Positions 1-8,523 are shown, counted from the first letter of the stretch. The stretch is 58,610 nucleotides of DNA from an uncultured Methanobrevibacter sp. (GCF_902764455.1 NZ_CACWVY010000009.1:1-58610), one strand, 5' to 3'. Notes: generated by a model not told the origin, from the letters alone. Made by a program: numbers and translations.

Positions 1-56
1 GATATTAATGCACACCATGATAGAGAGATAATGTCTCACTTCACCTCCCATTAAAA

Positions 57-154
57 GTAATTAGTTAAATTCAATTTCTGTGAAGGAATGTTAGAAAACA
101 CTACCCGAAGTTTTCGAGAGGCCTTTTCGCCTGAAAAGAACACTAACTAATTAC
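57..154. other. Folded intergenic element closed by an 11-bp stem
   Basis: Bases 57-67 pair perfectly with 144-154. Inside, 111-115/133-137 and 119-122/129-132 form a 9-bp hairpin with a three-base bulge (116-118) and a six-base loop. CTTCAC (39-44) can also pair with GTGAAG near 80. No open reading frame explains this order. It may be the end of a structured RNA that begins left of the window, but I could not match it to SRP RNA, RNase P RNA, tRNA or 5S rRNA. Confidence 0.4.
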
Positions 155-208
155 ATTCACATGAAATAATTAGATTTATATATAACATTCCATAATAAAT
201 AACACACA

Positions 209-309
209 AGAGAGTTAACACAAAAGTTAACCTCCAATTAATGGGTATTTAAAGATAATGTCTAAAGGGTAGTATTGTAGGATTAAACTCCTGCAATATA
301 GACATTGTC
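209..309. other. Two consecutive RNA-like hairpins
   Basis: The first hairpin pairs 214-219 with 226-231 and extends through GAG/CTC across a bulged A. The second is long. Bases 254-264 pair with 299-309 (11 pairs, one G-U) and 273-282 pair with 289-298 (10 pairs, one G-U) around a six-base loop, with an eight-base bulge (265-272) on one side only. G-U pairs in both helices suit an RNA better than a DNA site. Together with the fold at 57-154, this suggests an unannotated RNA or a processed trailer. Confidence 0.42.
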
Positions 310-761
310 ACAAAAAAACTATTTTTCAAAACTTTTTCTAAAAGAGTAAATTTTTTCATCAACTATTATTTTTTCAACTGTTTGATAGTTTGGAAAATAT
401 GTTTTTGCAAGACAAGATGACAAACCAAAATTTTAATGCAAGTTCAATTTGAATATATACTAATATTTCTGTACGTTACTTGCAATTTTCAGTGAAAACC
501 TGCTAATTTTTAATGATTAAATTTCAATCTGCTTTTCTCTTTTTTAAAGAAACAAATTTCACTGTATATTCTTTTATTAAAATAGATTATATGAAATAAA
601 AGTTACTAAAATCAGAACCATATTTCATCAAAAATGAAATTAATGATATTACCCTATTTAAATATCGATGAAAAAAATATTTTATATAATCAAATATATT
701 ACAAATTGATTGATTATAATAAATTTTTTACAAATTTAAATTAAATAACATTAAAAAAACA
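310..761. other. AT-rich intergenic DNA, nothing recognised
   Basis: This stretch is very AT-rich with scattered T- and A-runs. I see no coding frame of useful length on either strand, no tRNA-like or repeat structure, and no clear promoter other than the TATA-like run that follows it. Confidence 0.5.
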
Positions 762-762
762 T

Positions 763-780
763 AAAAATATATATTAAATA
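763..780 (+). promoter_or_regulatory. TATA-like element for the candidate RNA at 796
   Basis: An A-rich run followed by ATATATATTAAATA lies about 25 bp upstream of position 796, where the first hairpin of the candidate small RNA starts. This is the usual TATA-to-start spacing in archaea. The start site itself is inferred. Confidence 0.4.
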
Positions 781-795
781 ACTTTAAAATAATAA

Positions 796-940
796 TTATA
801 GGATTGATTTTCAATAATTTATTCCTATAAATCGAGTTTGGAGGAGAACATCTCTTGTTAATTATGTTCAGTCAGTACATTATTAAACCCCAGATATAGA
901 GATACCCTCCTTCAAATGAGATTAAAAAAATCTCATTTTT
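796..940 (+). ncRNA. Candidate small RNA or leader upstream of cbiP
   Basis: In order there is a hairpin 796-803/823-830 with an inner TTGA/TCAA stem, a GGAGG (840-844) that can pair with CCTCC (906-910), a small hairpin 844-847/851-854, and a perfect 9-bp terminator-like hairpin 914-922/930-938 followed by T residues. A 14-residue reading frame could start at TTG 855, eight bases after the last GGAGGAG base group, so a leader peptide is also possible. cbiP seems to have its own promoter after the terminator, which favours an independent RNA over a read-through leader. The lack of the conserved cobalamin riboswitch core argues against that class. Confidence 0.4.
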
Positions 941-946
941 AAATTA

Positions 947-953
947 TTTATAA
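947..953 (+). promoter_or_regulatory. TATA box of cbiP
   Basis: TTTATAA is centred about 26 bp upstream of ATG 976, and no ribosome site precedes that ATG. This fits a leaderless archaeal transcript starting at or next to the start codon. Confidence 0.5.
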
Positions 954-975
954 CATTAACTAAATATATTCCTAT

Positions 976-2511
976 ATGACAAAATGTATCATGGTTCAGG
1001 GAACCTCATCAAACGCCGGAAAAAGTATGCTTGTAGCAGCATTATGCAGAATATATAAAAATCGAGGATATAACATAGCTCCTTTTAAATCTCAAAATAT
1101 GTCCTTGAATTCATATACCACCAAAGAAGATGGGGAAATTGGAATAGCTCAGATGCTGCAGGCAGAAGCGGCAATGATTGAGCCCAGCATACACATGAAC
1201 CCTGTTTTACTAAAGCCAAAGGGGGATTTTACATCCAATGTAATCATTCAGGGAAAATCAATTGGAGATATGAACTTCTATGATTACCAGCACAAATACC
1301 ATGATACAGCATTTAATGCAATAAAAGAAAGTTTTAAAATTCTATCAGAACAGTATGACATTATTGTCATTGAGGGAGCAGGTTCTCCTGCTGAAATAAA
1401 TATGAGGGACCAGGATATTGCAAATATGGAAATTGCCCATCTTGCAGATGCCAATGTAATTTTAATTGCAGATATCGAAATGGGAGGAGTTTTTGCAGCA
1501 ATAGCAGGAACATATGTTCTGCTTGACGATTATGACCGGTCACGTCTAAAAGCAACCGTTATCAATAAGTTCAGAGGCAATCTTGATATTTTAAAACCTG
1601 GCCTTGACAGAATTGAAGAGATAACCGGAGAACCTGTTTTAGGAGTGCTTCCTTATGATGAAACATTGAAACTGCCTGAAGAGGACTCAGCATCACTTAC
1701 CACACACGTTTTTGCTGAAGACAAAGACATTACCATCGCAGTCATACGCCTGCCTAAAATAGCCAATTTTACAGATATCGACCCATTTGAATACGAAGAA
1801 GATGTGGCTCTTAAGATGATAGGCATTAATGATGATATAGGAGATGTGGATGCCATTATAATCCCAGGAACCCGTAATTCTACAGAGGACATGTTTGCCC
1901 TTCGTGAAAGCGGACTTGCAGATAAAATCATTGCAAAAGCGTCTGAAATTCCGATAGTGGGAATTTGCGGAGGTCTGCAGATTTTAGGCAATGTCATTTA
2001 TGATGAAGATAAACGTGAATCAAAGCACGGAACAATTGAAGGATTGGGTCTTTTAGATATTGAATCCAGCTTTTCAAGAGAAGGTAAAATTGTTACCCAG
2101 TCAACCGCAACAATTCCTGATAACATTGAAGGCCTTGCAGGAGAAATATTTAAAAACATCACAGGAGAGGTAGTCAATGGATATGAAATCCATGAGGGAA
2201 CCACCAATCTAATAAATTCCTGCGGACTGTTAAACATTAAAAAAGGTCAGGGAAACAACGATGATGGATATATTGACGGAGCTTCAAACGGGAATGTATT
2301 TTCAACATATTTCCATGGAATCTTTCACAATTACAACTTCAGACGAGAATTTTTAAATTATATCAGGGTTAAAAAAGGCCTTGAAGCCAGATATGGTGAA
2401 GATCCTTATGAAACCCAGAAAGACTATTCCCTCAACAGACTTGCTGAAATTGTTGAAGAGAATTTGGATATGGACATCATCGACGAGCTGATTTTCGGCA
2501 AAAAAGAATAA
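976..2511 (+). CDS. cbiP: Cobyric acid synthase (CbiP/CobQ)
   Basis: Amidates four side-chain carboxyls of adenosylcobyrinic acid a,c-diamide, using glutamine and ATP, late in cobamide synthesis. Methanogens need corrinoids for methyl transfer in methanogenesis. The protein has 511 residues, normal for the family. An N-terminal dethiobiotin-synthetase-like P-loop (GTSSNAGKS, residues 9-17) is followed by a class I glutamine amidotransferase domain with the nucleophile Cys331 in GICGGLQ and a His447 in a FHGIFHN context. The ATG at 976 has no ribosome site but sits about 26 bp after a TATA box. It converges with the methyltransferase on the other strand, with two bases between their ends. No other cobalamin genes are nearby. 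Confidence 0.97.
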   Translation: MTKCIMVQGTSSNAGKSMLVAALCRIYKNRGYNIAPFKSQNMSLNSYTTKEDGEIGIAQMLQAEAAMIEPSIHMNPVLLKPKGDFTSNVIIQGKSIGDMNFYDYQHKYHDTAFNAIKESFKILSEQYDIIVIEGAGSPAEINMRDQDIANMEIAHLADANVILIADIEMGGVFAAIAGTYVLLDDYDRSRLKATVINKFRGNLDILKPGLDRIEEITGEPVLGVLPYDETLKLPEEDSASLTTHVFAEDKDITIAVIRLPKIANFTDIDPFEYEEDVALKMIGINDDIGDVDAIIIPGTRNSTEDMFALRESGLADKIIAKASEIPIVGICGGLQILGNVIYDEDKRESKHGTIEGLGLLDIESSFSREGKIVTQSTATIPDNIEGLAGEIFKNITGEVVNGYEIHEGTTNLINSCGLLNIKKGQGNNDDGYIDGASNGNVFSTYFHGIFHNYNFRREFLNYIRVKKGLEARYGEDPYETQKDYSLNRLAEIVEENLDMDIIDELIFGKKE

Positions 2512-2513
2512 CA

Positions 2514-3248
2514 TTAACATTTTTTCATAATGTAAAATACATAGCTGTACTCATCGCTATTTTGTCTAAAAAAGGTGATCTGCTTTTTCAGCACATTAAC
2601 AAATTCCTTTGCCGATTTATCAATACTTAACGAGTCCAGATTTTTTTCTAATTTTTTATGGAATTCTTTCCAGTCTTCCTTTGGAACAATTACATAATCA
2701 ATGAATTCATAACCTTCATTTCTTATTTGTGCTATCTTATTTTCAATGGAATCAACTTCAGAGTATATATTTTTCCAAAATTTTACACTTTTAGCTGACG
2801 GTTTTTTAATCCAGGAAATATCCGAAACAATTATATATCCACCAGGCTTCAACAGTCGTTTCCACTCTTTTAAACCTTTTCTAAATCCGATGACCTCAAT
2901 TGATGATTCTGCAAATACGATGTCAAATTCTTCATTGGCAAAATCAGGGTCTTTCATATCCATACAATAGCTAAATACCCGATCTTCAAAATTATTTTCA
3001 GCAATTTTCTCATTTAAAACATCCAAGTAATGTTTAAACAAATCTATAGCTTCAATTTCAGAATTTTCAAAATAATTGGCAAGAAGAATTGTAGATGAAC
3101 CCACGCCACAGCCAATATCCAAAATGTTTAAGTTTGCCTTGCTGTTAATGTTAACTTTATCAATTGCCTTTAATGTTGTATCTGCACTTCCAGGAGACAA
3201 TCGCTCCAAACCCTCATAAGCCAGATAAAAATATAACGGTATTTCCAT
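2514..3248 (-). CDS. Class I SAM-dependent methyltransferase, substrate unknown
   Basis: A Rossmann-fold methyltransferase of about 244 residues. Motif I reads LDIGCGVGSST near residue 45, an acidic IEAIDLF strand follows, and FAESSIEVIGF then LKPGGYIIVSDISW match motifs II-III of ubiquinone/menaquinone-type or arsenite-type enzymes. I placed the start at ATG 3248, not at the TTG four codons upstream, because GAGGT sits five bases before this ATG. The gene lies 18 bp after the TatD gene and is probably co-transcribed with it, which does not reveal the substrate. A small-molecule methyltransferase is as precise as the sequence allows. Confidence 0.85.
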   Translation of the reverse strand: MEIPLYFYLAYEGLERLSPGSADTTLKAIDKVNINSKANLNILDIGCGVGSSTILLANYFENSEIEAIDLFKHYLDVLNEKIAENNFEDRVFSYCMDMKDPDFANEEFDIVFAESSIEVIGFRKGLKEWKRLLKPGGYIIVSDISWIKKPSAKSVKFWKNIYSEVDSIENKIAQIRNEGYEFIDYVIVPKEDWKEFHKKLEKNLDSLSIDKSAKEFVNVLKKQITFFRQNSDEYSYVFYIMKKC

Positions 3249-3266
3249 ATTGAACCTCAAATTGCC

Positions 3267-4025
3267 TTAATCAATGGTCAAATTAAATAATCTTTTTGCA
3301 TTTTGTGCAGTTATTCTTATGACTTCATCTTCCTGCATACCTAATTCTTCTGCAATCTTTCCAATTATATATTTTAAGTTCAGTGAGGTATTTTCTTCTC
3401 CCTTTTTTTCTTCAGGAGTTAAATAGGGAGAATCTGTCTCAACAAGAATATGATTAATATCTATTTTTTTAACCATTCTTTTTGTTTTCTTGTTGTTAGT
3501 GTGAGTAATTGGACCCCCAATTCCAATATAAAAACCTAATTTAATTAATTGCTGAGCCATTTCAGCAGAACCTTGATAACAATGCATAGAACCAACCACA
3601 TCATGTTTTTTTAATATATCAAATGTATCCTGTATTGACTTTCTTGAATGGACTATTACCGGCAAATCATGCTTTTGGGCAAGATTTAACATCTCTTCAA
3701 ATAATTCCTTCTGTTTGTCTTTATTTTCTTTAGTATAATAATAATCCAAACCAATTTCTCCAACTGCAATTACTTTATCATTTTCAAGCTGGCTATCCAA
3801 TAATGAAATATCCTCATCAGTTATTTTATCTGCAAACGTATGGAAATATCCTAAAGCCGCATAGACATTATTATATTTGTCTGACAGTTCCAGTATTTCC
3901 AAATTGCTTTGAGGATCAGTACCATTCAATATTATTGAGATATCATTTTTTGCGGCCTCTTTTATAATCTCCTGTGCATTTTCCATCTCACTTTTATAAA
4001 TATGGCAATGTGTATCTATTAACAT
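3267..4025 (-). CDS. TatD family metal-dependent hydrolase/DNase
   Basis: A 252-residue TIM-barrel hydrolase of the amidohydrolase superfamily. The TatD metal ligands are visible: DTHCH (His6, His8), Glu90 in VGEIGLDYYY, His126 in VIVHSRK, His148 and Asp198 in ETDSPYL. Family members act as 3'-5' DNA exonucleases or D-aminoacyl-tRNA deacylases, and the actual role here is open. The length is typical. It is the first gene of a likely two-gene unit with the downstream methyltransferase. Its start faces the TcdA-like gene across a 100-bp divergent promoter region. Confidence 0.92.
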   Translation of the reverse strand: MLIDTHCHIYKSEMENAQEIIKEAAKNDISIILNGTDPQSNLEILELSDKYNNVYAALGYFHTFADKITDEDISLLDSQLENDKVIAVGEIGLDYYYTKENKDKQKELFEEMLNLAQKHDLPVIVHSRKSIQDTFDILKKHDVVGSMHCYQGSAEMAQQLIKLGFYIGIGGPITHTNNKKTKRMVKKIDINHILVETDSPYLTPEEKKGEENTSLNLKYIIGKIAEELGMQEDEVIRITAQNAKRLFNLTID

Positions 4026-4126
4026 AAAAATATCACTTAAAAAGATTTTTTGGATTAAGTTTTTATTGTTTCGTTTTCAATTATTATATAATTAGTCAGA
4101 TTAAATTAAATTTTTGGTGAGAGGAA

Positions 4127-4837
4127 ATGGAAGACAAGTTTTCAAGAACAGAAATGTTAGTTGGAAATGAAGGAATGAAAAAATTGGAAAATGCCAAGGT
4201 TGCAGTTTTCGGCCTTGGAGGAGTAGGTTCTTTTGTCTGTGAAGGACTTGCCAGAAGCGGAGTGGGCAATTTTGTTTTGATAGACTTTGACAAGATAGAT
4301 AAAAGCAATATCAACAGGCAGCTGATTGCAACAGAAAATACAATCGGAAAATATAAAACTGACTTGATGAAGGAGCGAATTTTAGAAATCAATCCGGATG
4401 CAAATGTTGAAATCCACAGGGAATTTTATATGGCCGATTCAAAAACAGACATCATTACAAAGGACCTTTCATATGCCGTCGACTGTGTGGATACAATAAT
4501 GGCCAAAATAGCTATTATCTGCAGCTGTGATGCCCTTGATGTGCCTGTAATTTCTTCAATGGGAACCGGAAACAAGTTAGACCCTACAATGTTTGAAGTG
4601 GCCGACATTTATGAAACTTCAGTATGTCCGCTTGCCAGAATAATGAAAAAGGACCTAAAAAAGAGAAATATAGAAAAATTAAAAGTGGTTTATTCAAAGG
4701 AACATCCGATAAACACTAACGACTGTGCTATAAATCAAAATAGAAAGTATAAAGTAAAAGGCAGTGTTTCATTTGTGCCTTCTGTTGCTGGACTGATTAT
4801 TGCGGGAGAAGTAATAAAAGACATCGCCATCAACTGA
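4127..4837 (+). CDS. tcdA: TcdA-like tRNA threonylcarbamoyladenosine dehydratase (E1/ThiF fold)
   Basis: An E1-like adenylating enzyme of 236 residues. The nucleotide-binding GLGGVGS motif (residues 29-35) is followed by the DFDKIDKSNINRQ block that binds ATP in ThiF/MoeB/TcdA proteins. The second half (DCVDTIMAKIAI, SSMGTGNKLDPT, VCPLAR, KVVYSKE) matches TcdA rather than MoeB or ThiF, and the zinc-binding CxxC pairs of MoeB are absent. TcdA cyclises t6A37 in ANN-decoding tRNAs to ct6A. A TATA-like ATTATATAATT lies at 4083-4093, and GGTGAGAGGA precedes the ATG. Cyclisation in this archaeon is inferred from family membership. Confidence 0.85.
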   Translation: MEDKFSRTEMLVGNEGMKKLENAKVAVFGLGGVGSFVCEGLARSGVGNFVLIDFDKIDKSNINRQLIATENTIGKYKTDLMKERILEINPDANVEIHREFYMADSKTDIITKDLSYAVDCVDTIMAKIAIICSCDALDVPVISSMGTGNKLDPTMFEVADIYETSVCPLARIMKKDLKKRNIEKLKVVYSKEHPINTNDCAINQNRKYKVKGSVSFVPSVAGLIIAGEVIKDIAIN

Positions 4838-4928
4838 TTTTCAAAATTAATATTTTTTCCAAACCTCCCCTAATTTTTCAAATACATTTTAATAATTTCA
4901 AGCGATAAAACAAGTGTTCTTTAAAAAA

Positions 4929-4944
4929 TTTAGGCATACATAAA
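4929..4944 (+). promoter_or_regulatory. Metal-box operator (TTTAGGCATACATAAA)
   Basis: This differs at one base from the two identical boxes at 6310 and 12704. It sits immediately upstream of a TATA-like AAATTTATATAG and about 60 bp before the LCM methyltransferase start. The arms TTTAGG/CCTAAA with a four-base spacer resemble the TTAGG-N4-CCTAA half of DtxR/IdeR-type iron boxes. Bound protein here could block promoter access. Confidence 0.65.
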
Positions 4945-5006
4945 AATTTATATAGTATCCTAACCTACCATTATATAAATATAAATTAAATAATGGAGAA
5001 ATACAT

Positions 5007-5786
5007 ATGAATTTAGAAGGTGTAGAAAAAACAATGCTTTTAACATTATTTGCTAAAGCAAAACATTCCCAGCAAAAAAATCATAAATTCTATGATTCAA
5101 AGGCAATAGAAGTGATTTCAAAAGTCGATTATGATTTCAGCATAGCTGAAAAGGACAGATTCATGCAGCTTGGAACAATTGCAAGAACAATAGTGCTGGA
5201 TAAAATGGTAAAAGAATATATAAATGCTCATCCAGAATGTACAATAGTCAATATTGCATCAGGAATGGACACACGATTCAACAGACTGGACAATGGTAAA
5301 ATCAATTGGTATAATGTCGATTTGGAAAATTCTGCCAATTACAGATTAAAATACATTGAAGATACCGACAGAGTAACAACTCTCGCATATTCCGCAATGG
5401 ATCCTAACTGGGCTCAGGAAATTCAAATAAGAAATGATGTTTTATTTATAGTTGAAGGATTAACAATGTATTTAACTCAAAAAGATGTTGAAAATATCAT
5501 AAATATAATAGATGACAACTTTGACAAATGCACAATTTTCATGGAGATAATGCCTCCTGTTTCAGTGGAAAATACAAAAGAAGCATCAATAGAAGATACT
5601 GACACCAAATTCATATGGGGTGTTGAAAAAGGCCATGAACTGACAAAATTCAACCCTAACTTTAAATGGATAAAAGACGTTAACCTATTTGATGGCGTGA
5701 ATGTCTATAAACCTCATTATAAGATTATTACCTGGCTTCCATTATTAAGAAAAAGAATGGATTATATTGCAGTACTGGCAAAATAA
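5007..5786 (+). CDS. LCM-family (Ppm1-like) SAM-dependent O-methyltransferase
   Basis: A 259-residue methyltransferase of the leucine carboxyl methyltransferase family. Motif I is VNIASGMDTRFNR (residues 81-93), WYNVDLE follows at 101-107, and VEGLTMYL is the family's typical post-motif. Bacterial and archaeal members methylate carboxyl or hydroxyl groups of small molecules such as polyketides, and none has a defined protein target in methanogens. GGAG precedes the ATG by seven bases. The promoter carries the same box as the ECF/ABC operon, so its product may modify or process whatever that system imports. That functional link is inference. Confidence 0.8.
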   Translation: MNLEGVEKTMLLTLFAKAKHSQQKNHKFYDSKAIEVISKVDYDFSIAEKDRFMQLGTIARTIVLDKMVKEYINAHPECTIVNIASGMDTRFNRLDNGKINWYNVDLENSANYRLKYIEDTDRVTTLAYSAMDPNWAQEIQIRNDVLFIVEGLTMYLTQKDVENIINIIDDNFDKCTIFMEIMPPVSVENTKEASIEDTDTKFIWGVEKGHELTKFNPNFKWIKDVNLFDGVNVYKPHYKIITWLPLLRKRMDYIAVLAK

Positions 5787-5798
5787 ACACTACATTTG

Positions 5799-5826
5799 AG
5801 CTGGTGCTGCTATAAGCACTAGCTTA
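5799..5826. terminator. Hairpin between convergent genes
   Basis: Bases 5799-5809 pair with 5816-5826 (11 pairs, two of them G-U) around the loop GCTATA. The stem is GC-rich for this DNA. It lies between the end of the LCM methyltransferase and the end of the broken ICMT gene, as expected for a shared terminator, although only a weak T-run follows on either strand. Confidence 0.55.
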
Positions 5827-5846
5827 GATTACATTTAAAAAAAAAA

Positions 5847-6278
5847 TCATTTTATATCAACAATGGCCATCCATTCTAAAAACTTATCTGAAAAGGACAC
5901 AATATTTTCTTCTGTTTTTATCATATAACCGTTAAAAATAGCCAAAAGATTACAGACAATACAAATAGAAAGATATTCTGAGAAATCAATATTAACCCAA
6001 CTGCTATATAATAATGCAGTATATATCGGATGTCTTACATAATCATATACTCCATTTATAATCAAATTATTGTTTTCAATTTATCCATTTCTGAGAAAAA
6101 AAGCGCAGGAATCCAGAAAAAATATCCCTAAAATTAAAAAGACCATATTTAATTCATTTATTTTATAGATTGGGATTAAATGATAATAAGAGCATATGGA
6201 GGAAGTAATTGTTATTATTCCAATTACTGAAATTAAATATGGCCCTATACCAAAAATTGGCAAATGATTTTCATCCAT
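5847..6278 (-). pseudogene. ICMT-type membrane methyltransferase split by an in-frame TAA
   Basis: Reading from ATG 6278, 65 codons encode an N-terminal membrane part (HLPIFGIGPYLI..., hydrophobic helices). They end at TAA 6081-6083. The same frame continues without any shift into an isoprenylcysteine carboxyl methyltransferase core (NGVYDYVRHPIYTALL, then KTEENIVSFSDKFLEW). A single nonsense mutation therefore interrupts one gene of about 143 codons. The C-terminal tail after the EE motif also looks short or worn. It has its own upstream metal box (6310) and follows the ECF operon on the same strand, so it probably belonged to the same pathway. A sequencing error remains possible. Confidence 0.75.
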
Positions 6279-6309
6279 ATTATAATTATTGTTTTTATAA
6301 TATAAATAA

Positions 6310-6325
6310 TTTAGGTATGCCTAAA
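6310..6325 (-). promoter_or_regulatory. Metal-box operator (TTTAGGCATACCTAAA on the minus strand)
   Basis: Identical over all 16 bases to the box at 12704. It lies 32 bp upstream of the ICMT pseudogene start and directly before a TATA-like ATTTATATTATAA on the minus strand. The 6-4-6 inverted repeat suits a dimeric regulator of DtxR type. Confidence 0.7.
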
Positions 6326-6346
6326 TTTATTCTGATTAATTCAATT

Positions 6347-7801
6347 TCAATTCCCACCACCACCTAAAAAGAAATCTTTAAGTTTACTTTCATCAATTTT
6401 ATAATTACCCGCAATTTTGCCCTGATCAAAATGAATTATATGAGAGCATACCTCACAAATCAATTCAAAATCATGAGTTATGATAAAAGAAGTAATTCCT
6501 AAACTCTGCAAATACCTTAAGTTATCAGAAACTTTTATCATATTTTTTAAGTCAAGCCCACTTGTCGGTTCATCAAAAATCAATATCTCTTTTTTAGATG
6601 CAATAGCTGATGCAATTGCCACCCTCTGCTTTTCACCACCAGATAATGCCATCGGATGGGCATCTTTTAGATGAATCAGATTTAGATTTCTAAGAATTTC
6701 TTCAGCCAAATCCACATCCTCCTCATCCATGCTTAGCAGCACTTCATCTAGAACACTTTCTGTGAATAATTGATGATTGACATCCTGCATTACCATATAA
6801 GATTTTTTAAGCCTATCCTTTCTCTTTAGAGATTTTCCATTACAAATTAGCTCACCTTTACATGATTTTTTAAGACCGCATAAACAGTTGGCGAATGTTG
6901 ATTTTCCAGCGCCATTCTTACCAATAATAGCTATTATTTCATTTTTTGGAACTTTAACATCATCAATGTCTAAAACTTGAGTTTTGCCATAATTAAATTT
7001 GAAATTTTTAAGTTCTAAAAATTCATGATTATCGGAATAATATTCTTTATGTTTAAACTGCAAATTATCCAAGTTTAATTGTCTTAATCCTAAATTTCTA
7101 TGATTTAAATTTTTAAATTCCTCAATTGACCACTCATTATTGACTTTTCCATTTTTTATAAAAATAACTCTATCAACCACATCATTTAAAAAGAATAGTT
7201 TATGCTCAGCAATAATTACCGTCTTTCCTTGTTCTTTCCATTTTTTAATAATATTTTCAAAATCCCAGCTTGACCTGAAATCCAAGTTAGAAGAAGGCTC
7301 ATCCAAAACAAAAATATCCGGACAAACTGCAGATACTGATGCACATGCAATTTTTTGCTTTTCACCTCCAGATAATTTAAAAATATTTTTATCAATCAAA
7401 TTTTTAATGTTAAATTCATCCACTACACTATTGAATCTCTTTTTAATCTCATCAACATCCATTGCTAGATTTTCACATCCAAAAACAATTTCTGAAGTTG
7501 TATCAACATTAAAAAATTGGGTTTTGGGGTTTTGAAAAACAGACCCTACATGTTTTGAAATTTCATATATCGGCATTTCACTAATTAGACCATTTTTTAA
7601 ATAGACATTTCCTTCACGCTCCCCATTAAAGAAATTAGGAATTAATCCATTTAAAAAGCGTGTAATCGTTGTTTTTCCGCATCCGGACTCACCACAGAGC
7701 AGAATAACTTCTCCTTTTTTAATGTTTAAATTAATATCAGTTAAATTTTGGGCAGTACCATTGTTTTCATAGGTAAATGAAACATCTTCCATTTTAAGCA
7801 A
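6347..7801 (-). CDS. ECF transporter ATPase, two fused ABC domains
   Basis: Energises the ECF importer. In 484 residues it holds two complete nucleotide-binding domains. Domain 1 has Walker A GESGCGKTT (37-45), signature LSGGEKQK and Walker B IFVLDEPSSNLD. Domain 2 has Walker A GKNGAGKST (about 295), signature LSGGEKQR and Walker B ILIFDEPTSGLD. Each domain has an H-loop histidine (IIAEHK, FIITHDFE). Most ECF systems use two separate EcfA proteins, and the fused form is common in Trep_Strep/MptD-type clusters. The start overlaps the end of the T-component gene by eight bases, which indicates translational coupling. It is the last gene of the five-gene operon. Confidence 0.93.
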   Translation of the reverse strand: MLKMEDVSFTYENNGTAQNLTDINLNIKKGEVILLCGESGCGKTTITRFLNGLIPNFFNGEREGNVYLKNGLISEMPIYEISKHVGSVFQNPKTQFFNVDTTSEIVFGCENLAMDVDEIKKRFNSVVDEFNIKNLIDKNIFKLSGGEKQKIACASVSAVCPDIFVLDEPSSNLDFRSSWDFENIIKKWKEQGKTVIIAEHKLFFLNDVVDRVIFIKNGKVNNEWSIEEFKNLNHRNLGLRQLNLDNLQFKHKEYYSDNHEFLELKNFKFNYGKTQVLDIDDVKVPKNEIIAIIGKNGAGKSTFANCLCGLKKSCKGELICNGKSLKRKDRLKKSYMVMQDVNHQLFTESVLDEVLLSMDEEDVDLAEEILRNLNLIHLKDAHPMALSGGEKQRVAIASAIASKKEILIFDEPTSGLDLKNMIKVSDNLRYLQSLGITSFIITHDFELICEVCSHIIHFDQGKIAGNYKIDESKLKDFFLGGGGN

Positions 7802-8522
7802 TTAGAACACCTCTTAAAAAGTTATATACATAAATTCCAAAGCCAATAAATGTGATTGCTAAAAGGGCGTAATCAAATTTAGTCCAATTCGCTTCAATCA
7901 AATGAGTCCTAGGTTCAGGATTACTTAGACCCCTCGTAAGGGAAGCTGCTGACAGTTCATCTGCAGTTTTAACTGCACTGATTAAAATTGGAATCATGTA
8001 AAATTCAATCAGCTTTAATGGGTTTTTAAAGGATTTAAGATTAAATCCAAATCCTCTCATTTTCATTGCATTGGTTATAGATTTGATTTCTTCTAAAACT
8101 GATGGGATATATCTAAAAACAACTGAAATTGGAATAATTATATGACGTGGAATATTACTTTTTTCCATTGATGCAATAAATTCGCTTACTTTTGTAGTTG
8201 AAATAGTATAATATCCCATCATAAGAATTGGCAACATTCTGGTGGCAGTATAACTAAAAGTAATTAATACAATTGCTATAAATCCAGTTGAAGTAGGGAG
8301 AACAGAAATCTGAATATATTTTGCCAATGCATAAACTACAACATATATTAATGCAGATTTTCTATGATTTGAAAAGAACAAACAAACAGAGGGAATTAAA
8401 ACTAAAACGCCACTGGCATATAATGATATATCATTAAAAACCATAAAACTTAAAATAGCTAGTATAATAATTTTACTTCGAGGATCTAAATTAAAATTTA
8501 GTTCTAATCCCATCAACATCAC
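7794..8522 (-). CDS. ECF transporter T component (CbiQ/EcfT family)
   Basis: A 242-residue membrane scaffold that couples the ATPases to the substrate-binding S subunit. It shows about five hydrophobic segments and the EcfT coupling helices, including a short Ala-Arg-Gly-type motif (MRGFGF, and LTRGL in the second coupling helix). It sits between the S-component gene (one base apart) and the ATPase gene (eight-base overlap), the classic dedicated ECF arrangement. Three Met codons lie close to the start (MMLMGLELNF), so the exact N-terminus is uncertain by a few residues. Confidence 0.88.
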   Translation of the reverse strand: MMLMGLELNFNLDPRSKIIILAILSFMVFNDISLYASGVLVLIPSVCLFFSNHRKSALIYVVVYALAKYIQISVLPTSTGFIAIVLITFSYTATRMLPILMMGYYTISTTKVSEFIASMEKSNIPRHIIIPISVVFRYIPSVLEEIKSITNAMKMRGFGFNLKSFKNPLKLIEFYMIPILISAVKTADELSAASLTRGLSNPEPRTHLIEANWTKFDYALLAITFIGFGIYVYNFLRGVLIA

Positions 8523-8523
8523 C

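Noticed and set aside
1-310. tRNA, SRP RNA or RNase P RNA at the left edge
   Set aside because: No T-loop consensus, SRP domain IV or RNase P conserved regions could be found in the folded segments.
780-940. Cobalamin riboswitch before cobyric acid synthase
   Set aside because: The conserved B12-box and core elements are not visible, and the gene seems to have its own leaderless promoter after the terminator hairpin.
4948-4980. A second metal box just downstream of the one at 4929 (CCTAACCTACC)
   Set aside because: Only one half resembles an arm, with no inverted partner at a four-base spacing.
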